A DNA stretch of 64,000 nucleotides from Hyphomonadaceae bacterium (GTDB lineage: Bacteria > Pseudomonadota > Alphaproteobacteria > Rhizobiales > Hyphomicrobiaceae), in assembly GCA_019747815.1 (NCBI GenBank), contig JAIEQJ010000031.1:1-64000 (forward strand), written 5' to 3'. Made by a program: the position numbers and the translations under genes. Under the pieces are notes generated by a model. It was given only the letters and a program-made list of their open reading frames with translations. It was not told the origin of the DNA and did not search any database. Of the stretch, positions 1 to 6,529 are shown piece after piece; position 1 is the first letter of the stretch; the number at the start of each line of letters is the position of its first letter.

Positions 1-73
1 CTACATGAGCCCGATGGAGTTCGAAAAAAGGGCCACATTAGCTTAGGTTGGTGTCTACCGAACCGGCAGCAGC

Positions 74-328
74 TCAAACTACGGCGAGCATGAGCAAGCT
101 GGCCCTGCCGAGGACTGGGTCTGACCACTCAATCAGTCGGTAGACAATCACGCCTTGGAGAACATAGGTCATCAATGCGACCGCCACCCACACTGACATT
201 GGTGCGTACAGGCGTGGATGCTTGAGCGAGTTGAGCCATGCCGCAAAGCTTCGGGTGGTCAGCACCCCCTCGGCCGTTGCCATCGCAACACATATTGCGC
301 CAGCTATGAATACCGTGGGCCAGTTCAT
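74..328 (-). pseudogene. TspO/MBR-like membrane protein, apparently truncated
   Basis: The 84-residue reading frame from the ATG at 328 begins MNWPTVFIAG. It has two or three hydrophobic segments and a W-x-x-x-L-x-x-P spacing followed by a Y-x-x-x-G-x-x-x-Y-R stretch, which resembles the tryptophan-rich TspO/MBR family of about 150-160 residues (porphyrin or sterol binding, inner membrane). It stops early at a TGA at 74-76. Just downstream, another frame reads LMWPFFRTPSG, like the W-x-x-x-FFR region expected in the later helices. A frameshift, or decay after island insertion, is therefore likely, but the window edge prevents a full check. It sits on the island side of the tRNA-Lys fragment. 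The family call is tentative. Confidence 0.4.
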
Positions 329-457
329 TCGATCGTCCGTGGCTGGTCCGTGGGGTTCTGCTCTTAGCACTTAGCACGAAGCCACGGTTCGCTGCGGTGC
401 ATCGGGTCAGTCCGCTCTGAGGAGCAATTCTGCCTGTGCTTGATTGAGTACACGACC

Positions 458-1432
458 TTAACTATCCAAAATCTCAACCATGCTTCTCAGGATGGTCGCG
501 ACCGACGGTAGCTCGTCTTCGTTGAACTTGTCGCGGGCGCGGCTCCACGCCTCAAACGCGAGACGTTTCCTTTGCCAATCGGGATGCTCGCTCGCAAGCT
601 GACGCGCCAGTTCCACGATGCGTGGCCATGCAATCTTGCAGGGCCGACCGCGGAGCTGCGCAGGTTTCCGGATGAGCCGAAAATTCTCGTTAGCAGGCGG
701 AAGGTCCAACACTGGCGGCTGATTGGCATCAGCGCCCACGGGCGACACCACGCGATATCGGCTTCGCAGGAAGTTTGCGAGCACCGTTCTGCGCACCATC
801 AACGCTTCCAGCTCGCGCCGACCGCGCTCCGGATAGTCGTTGAAAGGAGTAGACGAGAGCACGTCATAGCCAGGAGTCTCACCCTTCATGATAGCGAAGA
901 CATCAAACAGGCTTTCCCGCACGGCCGGATCGGTCGGAAGCGCGTCCGCCCGCAGCAGAAGTCTGACGACGCTGTCGCGGGTAAAGCCGTAGCGCCGCTT
1001 GCACGTCTCCCCGGCCGTCCTGAGCCACTCAACGCCGGTTTCCCCCATCTCCTCCGGCCCGTCATCGAACTCCCCATTGAAGAGCGCAGTCTTGAAGAGT
1101 TCCATGAATTCATCGGGGGCGCTGCCCGGAAGCCGTCGCGACAGACCGTTGGCCGCTCCTCCTAGAGGCACATACCCATCGTCCAGGACAGTTGCCAAAT
1201 CAGCCACGTCGATCTTTCGATGTTGCCGCAAGTCGATCGGCAGCGATTCAAGCAAACCGAGAAAGGCAAACTCGTGGCGAGGGATGTCCGGAGCGTCGAT
1301 GCAGGCGAAAGCTGCAGGAGCCAAACACGCGGCGCAGGACCACGAACAAGGCCATGATGCACTGGCGTTCGTAGCGGGAGTTTTGCGGGGATCCGTGCAG
1401 CACCATGGTTCATCGTACGGCATTCTGTGCAA
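458..1432 (-). CDS. Hypothetical protein of unknown function (island gene)
   Basis: The reading frame is 324 codons. The first 55 or so residues are rich in Cys and Trp and look non-coding, so the true start probably lies downstream, possibly at a GTG near residue 75. From about residue 52 on the composition is that of a soluble, mainly helical protein, with acidic and hydrophobic residues mixed normally. The C-terminal 60 residues (WPRIVELARQLASEHPDW and onward) look like a small helical domain. There is no signal peptide or membrane segment, and I recognise no family. The gene reads away from the tRNA-Lys fragment 50 bases upstream, so it is probably the last gene of an integrated island. 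Confidence 0.5.
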   Translation of the reverse strand: MHRMPYDEPWCCTDPRKTPATNASASWPCSWSCAACLAPAAFACIDAPDIPRHEFAFLGLLESLPIDLRQHRKIDVADLATVLDDGYVPLGGAANGLSRRLPGSAPDEFMELFKTALFNGEFDDGPEEMGETGVEWLRTAGETCKRRYGFTRDSVVRLLLRADALPTDPAVRESLFDVFAIMKGETPGYDVLSSTPFNDYPERGRRELEALMVRRTVLANFLRSRYRVVSPVGADANQPPVLDLPPANENFRLIRKPAQLRGRPCKIAWPRIVELARQLASEHPDWQRKRLAFEAWSRARDKFNEDELPSVATILRSMVEILDS

Positions 1433-1485
1433 CGGGCGCCCAAGTTAAGTCACTGAACACTTGACTTCTCAGTCTACCCCTCGTT

Positions 1486-1530
1486 CTTTTAATCAGGTGG
1501 TCGTTGGTTCGATCCCAACCGGGCTCACCA
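1486..1530 (+). mobile_element. 3' fragment of tRNA-Lys(UUU): probable island attachment site (att)
   Basis: These 45 bases match the 3' part of an alphaproteobacterial tRNA-Lys: anticodon loop CTTTTAA (1486-1492), the 3' strand of the anticodon stem TCAGG, a perfect T-arm (GTTGG, TTCGATC, CCAAC, 1503-1519), the 3' acceptor strand CGGGCTC (1520-1526), discriminator A and CCA. The 5' half is missing: no matching acceptor strand (GAGCCCG) or D-arm lies upstream, and the bases before the loop do not pair with TCAGG. Integrases that target tRNA 3' ends leave such a duplicate at the far end of the island. The intact tRNA would then lie to the left of the window. Confidence 0.75.
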
Positions 1531-1867
1531 TTTCAAATCAAGTGCTTAGGGATACGTCTGACGCGGCCCGCCGACACGAAAATGGGCCGGTGTCAGGCCG
1601 TGCCAGACGCTCCGCCGGGCTTCGCCTCGCTACCGTTCCCTCACGCGCCCTTCGCACGCTCAGGCTCGTGTCCCTTCGGGCTCGCAGCGCTCCATCGGGC
1701 CGTAGGATGGGAAGCCGTCGGCCGGGGCGGTCGGCATCCCATCGGCATGGCAGAGGACGGGTAGCCCCGGGCCCATGGCCAGGCCGGCCCCAATTCATCG
1801 CCTCCGGGCGTCCGGGGCACCCATACTCTGGTATTGGAATGATGGAGCGTATGGCAGAGGCGCAAAC
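1531..1867. other. Non-coding stretch with imperfect inverted repeats
   Basis: No convincing gene is seen in these 337 bases. Two imperfect palindromes stand out. In the first, CGTCTG at 1555-1560 pairs with CAGACG at 1604-1609, with an inner GACAC/GTGTC pair at 1573-1577 and 1590-1594. In the second, GATGGGAAGCC at 1706-1716 pairs with GGCATCCCATC at 1733-1743 with one mismatch. They could be a dispersed repeat, a decayed element next to the attachment site, or a structured RNA. No promoter or T-run marks either as a transcript. Confidence 0.4.
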
Positions 1868-2005
1868 TTACTTCTTCGCCTTGCACTCCTTGGTCTTTTC
1901 GTCCCTCACCTCGCCCTGCTTGCACGGATGGTCGGCGATGGCCGGCCCTATGCTGCCCGCGAGAAGGCTGCCGAGGAGCGCGACTGCAAGGATCTTCTGC
2001 ATCAT
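1868..2005 (-). CDS. Small secreted peptide (45 aa), general-stress promoter
   Basis: The 45-codon gene starts MMQKILAVALLGSLLAG and ends CKAKK. A hydrophobic signal peptide (about residues 4-24, predicted cleavage after AIA) leaves a mature peptide of roughly 21 residues with two cysteines (DHPCKQGEV..KECKAKK), rich in Lys and Glu. GGAGG lies about 6 bases before the first ATG. An exact sigma-EcfG promoter (2040-2064) ends 34 bases upstream of the start, so a stress-induced exported peptide is the best reading. Its function is unknown; the two Cys could form a disulfide. It lies just outside the island boundary. Confidence 0.7.
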   Translation of the reverse strand: MMQKILAVALLGSLLAGSIGPAIADHPCKQGEVRDEKTKECKAKK

Positions 2006-2039
2006 GAGAACCTCCACTCGTTACAGCACGTTCGACCAG

Positions 2040-2064
2040 AACGTCCGTATGCGGGTTAGGTTCC
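2040..2064 (-). promoter_or_regulatory. Sigma-EcfG (general stress) promoter for the 45-aa peptide
   Basis: Read on the minus strand, GGAAC (2064-2060) is followed by exactly 16 bases and CGTT (2043-2040). This is the consensus of alphaproteobacterial general-stress sigma-EcfG promoters. The start codon of the small secreted peptide lies 34 bases beyond the CGTT, leaving a short leader with its ribosome binding site. Confidence 0.7.
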
Positions 2065-2232
2065 CGGGCTGACCAGTTAAAGATTTGCGCCAGCATGCGG
2101 TGACAGCCCGCCCAACGCACGGGCGCAGACCTGCGCCGTGCGAAGCCAGCGCTGCGGCACAATCGCAGCGCTGGTGTTGCCTAGGGGGCGATGGTGGCTC
2201 CGGCGCTCGGCGCCGTCGACAAGCTGCCCGAA

Positions 2233-2532
2233 CTACCGGCCGAAGCAGGCCAGATGAGGCTCATGATGGCAGGTGTGATGATCGCGCGAGACGCGAAAGT
2301 GGTGGAAGCCTCGGTCATGCGCGGCATGCCTGCACCCGTCGTGCGAGCGCACGCACCCCACAAAGTGCCAATGACCGTGGTGCTGCACGGGAATGGGCGA
2401 CAGGCGCGGAGGTTGGCTGAGTTGGCTGCCTTCAATTTGCACGACAGGAGCAATCCTTCCCTCCAACTCTCCAGCCAGTGCCGTGGCGGCGCCGAAGGCC
2501 ATGAGCACGGCTGTCGCAAGGGTTGTACGCAT
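2233..2532 (-). CDS. Small secreted His/Cys-rich protein (99 aa)
   Basis: The start is the ATG at 2532, with GGGAGA about 7 bases upstream. The first 20 residues (MRTTLATAVLMAFGAATALA) are a signal peptide, so the mature protein of about 79 residues is exported. Its second half is rich in His, Cys and Arg, with repeated HH, C-x-x-x-x-H and H-x-x-x-C spacings (C-V-R-S-H-D-G-C, HHFRVSRDHHTC). This suggests metal binding or disulfides in the periplasm. I do not recognise a named family. It is a stand-alone gene between two other small secreted proteins on the same strand. An overlapping frame covering 2181-2519 lacks a signal peptide and is less likely. Confidence 0.6.
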   Translation of the reverse strand: MRTTLATAVLMAFGAATALAGELEGRIAPVVQIEGSQLSQPPRLSPIPVQHHGHWHFVGCVRSHDGCRHAAHDRGFHHFRVSRDHHTCHHEPHLACFGR

Positions 2533-2699
2533 TATATCTCTCCCTTCAGATCCAATAGCGCAAAGCTTAGAAATCAGCCCCCAGCGTGGGCATCCTAGCA
2601 TTCCCGCCAGGCGTCGGAAATATGAGCAGCCTGTACCGGGTGGCGTCTCCGTGCCGTGCGGCTCCGGCCCATCCACAACGGTTGATGTCAGGACAATGC

Positions 2700-2727
2700 G
2701 CCCCGCCGGGAGAATACCCGGCGGGGC
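2700..2727. terminator. Perfect 11-bp hairpin, possible terminator
   Basis: GCCCCGCCGGG-type arms at 2700-2710 and 2717-2727 pair perfectly around the six-base loop AGAATA. The hairpin lies 10 bases past the stop of the secreted protein at 2738-3091 (minus strand). No T-run follows on either strand, so it may act as a stability element or a weak terminator. Confidence 0.5.
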
Positions 2728-2737
2728 ATGGACCTCG

Positions 2738-3091
2738 TCAGAGGAGATCCCAATGGCTGAGCCCGCAGACGTTGACGTTGCGGCGGACCCAGTCGCCATT
2801 CATCGAGGTGGCGCGGAGATCGAAGTAGCAAGTCCCCTGCCCGTCATCAAAATTGACAGCATAGGACTGCCCCGGGCGGATGGTCACGCCGGGGAGCAGA
2901 TCCCGCCCCGAGATGCGTGCAGCCCGCACATGCGACGGCACCGCATAGAGCGTGAGCACCGTGCGGGATTGTGACACGTTGTTGATGTTGACCCACCTGT
3001 TCAGTCCGTCGGTCGACTGGGCGACAGCTTCGCTGATGGGTGCCGCAAGGAGCATCGCTGCACCGGCGGCCGCTACAAGGACGTTGCGCAT
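2738..3091 (-). CDS. Secreted protein of an alphaproteobacterial 'NNxS' family (117 aa)
   Basis: The start is the ATG at 3091, with GGAGAG 8 bases upstream. Residues 1-24 (MRNVLVAAAGAAMLLAAPISEAVA) form a signal peptide. The mature part opens with VNINNVSQSRTVLTLYAVPS and contains LLPGVTIRPGQSYAVNFDDG followed by a Cys pair (GTCYFDLRA, NVNVC). Small exported proteins with an N-N-x-S start, a phosphate-loop-like PG, an NFDDG turn and two conserved cysteines are common in alphaproteobacteria, but their role is unknown. A single beta-sandwich domain is likely. No operon partner is seen; the downstream hairpin at 2700-2727 may end the transcript. Confidence 0.75.
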   Translation of the reverse strand: MRNVLVAAAGAAMLLAAPISEAVAQSTDGLNRWVNINNVSQSRTVLTLYAVPSHVRAARISGRDLLPGVTIRPGQSYAVNFDDGQGTCYFDLRATSMNGDWVRRNVNVCGLSHWDLL

Positions 3092-3253
3092 GGCTTCTCT
3101 CCGTTCATCTTCAAACAGAACGCTGCGCGGCGACCATCGCCGCGACCCCTGTTCAAACAGGATCCGGAAGTGGCGCGGCATTGCAGGGACTTGGAGAGGA
3201 TTGGAGCCGGCGGCGCGCCAGCGATCATCGATCGGTTGCCGTGTATCGCGGCG

Positions 3254-4522
3254 CTAGAATTTGCCGGTCACCAGGTACATGGCAATCCAGGGCTGCCAGA
3301 TCACGATCGCCAGGCAGAAGAGCATGATCAGGATGAACGGGACGGCCGCCTGGCAGAGCAGGCCGAAGTTCTGCTTGAAGGCGCCCATGGCAACGATCAG
3401 GTTGAGCCCGACCGGCGGCGTCAGATAGCCGATCTCCAGGTTGAGGATCATGATGAGGCCGAACAGGACCTTGTTGCAGCCGTAGGATTCGGCAAGCGGC
3501 GCCAGCAGCGGCGCCAGCACGAGGATCGCCTCGCCGGTCGTCATGAGGCAGCCGACGATCAGCAATAGAATATTGACGAGAACCATGAACATCACCGGGC
3601 TGGAAATGTAGCCCTGCATGAACTCCACGAGAGACTGCGGCGCTCGGTGCTCGGTCAGAATGATGTTGAGGCTGAGCGCCACCGCGATCAGCGGAAAGAG
3701 GGAGCCGCCCAGTTTGGAGGTTTCCAGCACCACGTTGTAGAAGTCGCCCGCGCGCAGCTCCTTGTGCACGAAGATTTCGATGGCCAGCGCATAGGCGAGC
3801 GCCACGGCCGCCGCTTCGGTCGCCGTGAAATAGCCCGAGTAGATGCCGCCGAGCAGGATGACCGGCATCAGCGCCGCCCAGATGCCGTCCTTGAAGGCGT
3901 CCCAGAAGTCGTGGACGTTGAAGGCGAACGTCGGCATCCACCAGTTGAACCATACGGAGTAGGCGGACAGCGCAATGGTGAGAAGCAGCCCGGGGCCGAA
4001 GCCCGCGGCGAACAGGTCCGTCACCGAGGTTTCCGTGACCAGCCCGTAGATGATCATCGGGATCGACGGCGGGATGATGATGCCGAGCGTGCCGCCCGAC
4101 ATGATGGCGCCGAGCGAGAACTTGTTGTCGTAGCCGGCTTGCCGCATGGCGGGATACATCACGGTGCCGATCGCCAGCATGGTGACGATCGACGAGCCGG
4201 AGATGGCGGCAAACACGGCGCAGGAGAGAATTGTGGCGACCGCCAGTCCGCCGGGCAGCGGCTTGGTGAGCGCGGAAAGGATGCGGATCAGCCGCTGCGC
4301 GATCGATCCGCGCGTCATGACGGCCCCGCACAGAATGAACAGCGGGATCGACAGGATCACCTCCTTGTCGAGGCCCACCCACATGTCCTCGATGATGTCC
4401 TCGAGATTGCCGCGGCCCCAGAACAGATGCACGCAGGCCGCGGCGGCAAGCAGAATGACGAGCAGCGGCTGTCTGAGCGCCAGCAGCCCGAACACCGATG
4501 CGACAAGGCCCAGCGCCTTCAT
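3254..4522 (-). CDS. dctM: TRAP transporter large permease subunit (DctM type)
   Basis: This is the large membrane subunit of a TRAP importer, which takes up organic acids with a sodium or proton gradient. The ATG at 4522 overlaps the stop of the small subunit by four bases (ATGA), giving a 422-residue protein, usual for DctM. It is almost entirely hydrophobic, with about twelve helices. Family hallmarks include the ISGSSIVTMLAIG and GGTLGIIIPPSIPMIIYG stretches (about residues 130-175) and GYLTPPVGLNL near residue 355. The dctP-dctQ-dctM operon runs leftward from 6192. The substrate cannot be read from the sequence. Confidence 0.93.
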   Translation of the reverse strand: MKALGLVASVFGLLALRQPLLVILLAAAACVHLFWGRGNLEDIIEDMWVGLDKEVILSIPLFILCGAVMTRGSIAQRLIRILSALTKPLPGGLAVATILSCAVFAAISGSSIVTMLAIGTVMYPAMRQAGYDNKFSLGAIMSGGTLGIIIPPSIPMIIYGLVTETSVTDLFAAGFGPGLLLTIALSAYSVWFNWWMPTFAFNVHDFWDAFKDGIWAALMPVILLGGIYSGYFTATEAAAVALAYALAIEIFVHKELRAGDFYNVVLETSKLGGSLFPLIAVALSLNIILTEHRAPQSLVEFMQGYISSPVMFMVLVNILLLIVGCLMTTGEAILVLAPLLAPLAESYGCNKVLFGLIMILNLEIGYLTPPVGLNLIVAMGAFKQNFGLLCQAAVPFILIMLFCLAIVIWQPWIAMYLVTGKF

Positions 4523-5103
4523 TCCTGGAACTCCGGCGGGACGGGCTTGAGCAAGGGCCAGGCGGCATAGATCAGATAGCGCCCGGCAGCGGACAGGAAC
4601 CCGAGGGGAATGGCGAGCTGGATCGGCCATACCGGCCAGTCGAGCACGGGCGCCCTGAGGTCGGTCTTGAAGGAGGAGCCGACGAACTTCAGGCCGAACC
4701 AGACCACGCCGAGCAGGAAGATGCCGGTGACAAGGTCGACCGCCCGCTCGTAGGCGGGCTGCCAGCGCGGCGGCACCCAGCCCGAGGCGAAGGTCGGCAC
4801 AATGTGGGCGCTTGTCGCCGTGGCGATGCCGATGCCCGCAAAGCTGCCGATCACCAGGGCGAAGATCGAAAGCTTCTGCGACGCGAAGATGCCGGTTGAT
4901 CCCGGCTCAAATCCCAAGAACCGCAGGAACGGTCCCACGAACTCCCGGCCGAGCACGTCGAGCACCAGGATGGTGGCGATGAAGCCGAACGCCAGCACGG
5001 CCGCCCAGCATTCCGCCTTGTGCCAGACGTCGACCAGCCGGCGGACATTCTCCGGAGGCACCCACAACTCTAGCTGCGTGTGGTCAGGCGATGCTGCGCT
5101 CAT
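4519..5103 (-). CDS. dctQ: TRAP transporter small permease subunit (DctQ type)
   Basis: This four-helix small membrane subunit pairs with DctM in the inner membrane. It is about 194 residues from the ATG at 5103; a GTG nine codons earlier is possible. Hydrophobic segments lie near residues 34-54, 81-101, 125-145 and 160-180. The VLDVLGREF motif after helix 1 is the typical DctQ V-x-x-R-x-x region, and a stretch of weak similarity to amphipathic linkers follows. It sits 63 bases after dctP and overlaps dctM by ATGA, so the three are translated as one operon. Confidence 0.88.
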   Translation of the reverse strand: MSAASPDHTQLELWVPPENVRRLVDVWHKAECWAAVLAFGFIATILVLDVLGREFVGPFLRFLGFEPGSTGIFASQKLSIFALVIGSFAGIGIATATSAHIVPTFASGWVPPRWQPAYERAVDLVTGIFLLGVVWFGLKFVGSSFKTDLRAPVLDWPVWPIQLAIPLGFLSAAGRYLIYAAWPLLKPVPPEFQE

Positions 5104-5166
5104 GCGCCCCCCGGAGTTTGCCGCCGGCACAACAGTGGCGCCGGCGGCATCCTGCTCCTCAAGCGG

Positions 5167-6192
5167 TTAGGCGGAGCAGGCCTTGATGCCGTCCTGGATC
5201 GCCTTCCAGTAGGCGTTGGCCTCGCCGCCGACCGCTTCGATCATCTTCGGCCATGCCGCCTCGATGCCCTTGCGCCAGACCGTGCGCTGTTGCGGGGTCA
5301 GCTCAACGATGGTGCCCCCCGCGGCCTTGTGCATCTCCCGGATCTTGGCCTCAAAGCCGCGAACCTCGGCACGCAGCTGCGCCGCCGGCGTCAGGGTGCC
5401 CGTGTCCGTCAGCGCCTTCTTGTGATCCTCCGACAGCTTGTCAAAGGCGGCCTTGTTGACGAGAACCACGCCGCCCTGGTCCTGGTGCTGCGTCATGGTC
5501 ACCACGGGTGCCAGCTTCGACAAGCCGGAGAAGAAGTAGAAGGTGGGCGCGGAATCGGCGACGTCGATCAGTCCCGTCTGGAAGGCTGAGTTCCACTCGG
5601 TGACCGGAAGCGGGTTGGGATTGGCTCCGAACTGGCTCCACATATAGCCGGCGACCTTGCTCGGTGCCGACCGCGCTCTCAACCCCTTCAGGTCGTCCGG
5701 GCTGACATAGGGTTTCTTGCCGATGATGTCGGCAACCCCGACCTCGCTCCAACCGATGAATACCACACCCTTCTTGACGAAGAGATCCGAGGTGATCTTC
5801 GTCAAGTGCTTGTCGGTCACGCAATCCTGCTCCGTCTGATCCTTGAACAGGAACGGGATGTTCAGGAGCGAGATTTCCGGCACCAGCAGCGAGCCTGCGG
5901 TCACGGAGTAACCGCCGGCATCGATGCGCCCGCGTGCGACCTGGGCCACCGTGTCCTGCTCGCTGCCGAGCTGCGAGTTCAGGAACGCATTGATCTTCAG
6001 AGAGCCCTTGCTCGCGTCCTCAACCTGTTTCTGGAAGCGCAGAACCTGCATTTCCCAGACGGTCTTGGGCGGAGCGCTGGTGGCGTAGCGCAGCTCCACA
6101 GGCGCCGACTGCGCCAGAGCGGCTCCGGCCCAGGCCAAGCCAAGCCCGGCCCCGGTAAGGCCAGGTACGAGTCGCCAAAGGGGTGCCATCAT
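5167..6192 (-). CDS. dctP: TRAP transporter substrate-binding protein (DctP type)
   Basis: This periplasmic binding protein captures the substrate and delivers it to DctQM. The 341 residues start at tandem ATGs (6192 and 6189) behind a strong AGGGAGGAGG. A signal peptide covers about residues 1-28 (cleavage after ALA-QS). The mature part has the DctP pattern: LRYATSAPPKTVWEMQVLRFQ, a LGSEQDTVAQVARGRIDAG segment, and the LKGLRARSAPSKVAGYMWSQFGANPNPLP stretch, where the conserved Arg salt-bridges substrate carboxylates. It is first in the operon, with a 337-base upstream region. A carboxylate substrate is expected from the family, but its identity is unknown. Confidence 0.92.
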   Translation of the reverse strand: MMAPLWRLVPGLTGAGLGLAWAGAALAQSAPVELRYATSAPPKTVWEMQVLRFQKQVEDASKGSLKINAFLNSQLGSEQDTVAQVARGRIDAGGYSVTAGSLLVPEISLLNIPFLFKDQTEQDCVTDKHLTKITSDLFVKKGVVFIGWSEVGVADIIGKKPYVSPDDLKGLRARSAPSKVAGYMWSQFGANPNPLPVTEWNSAFQTGLIDVADSAPTFYFFSGLSKLAPVVTMTQHQDQGGVVLVNKAAFDKLSEDHKKALTDTGTLTPAAQLRAEVRGFEAKIREMHKAAGGTIVELTPQQRTVWRKGIEAAWPKMIEAVGGEANAYWKAIQDGIKACSA

Positions 6193-6529
6193 GTCCTCCT
6201 CCCTGATGTGGCTGCGGGTTTACGAGCCGTGCTGATTTTCTTGGTTGCCAAGTCTGACGCAGGCGCCGGCGGATTGCGAGAGAAATTGACTTGAAATGAA
6301 TGAAGAGGCGCTCCGGCGAGGACCCGCGCGCCAACACGGGCGGCCGATGCCCTGGTCAACCCGGACGTGAGGCGGGACCCAGGGAACGTGCGCCCGCTTG
6401 TTGTGTTTTACGCAACTGTTGCGAAGGGCAGTGACCCCGCAACGGAACTTTGTGCACTATATGAACCAGATAGATGAACCCGTTAGGTGACCCCACGATG
6501 CCCGTGGTCTCTGTCAGAAGGTCTCCCGC
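6193..6529. other. Divergent intergenic region between TRAP and trehalose genes
   Basis: No gene is seen in these 337 bases, which must hold the promoters for dctP (leftward) and the GH15 gene (rightward). A near-match to a sigma-EcfG site, GGAAC at 6383-6387, 16 bases, then TGTT at 6404-6407, has one mismatch and is not claimed as a promoter. The GH15 start is preceded by AAGG. Confidence 0.4.

Noticed and set aside
1441-1530. A complete tRNA-Lys gene.
   Set aside because: The 5' acceptor strand and D-arm are absent, and the bases before the anticodon loop do not pair with its 3' stem, so only a fragment is present.
6383-6407. A sigma-EcfG promoter for the GH15 gene (GGAAC, 16 bases, TGTT).
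   Set aside because: One mismatch in the short -10 element and more than 120 bases to the start codon make it too weak to call.
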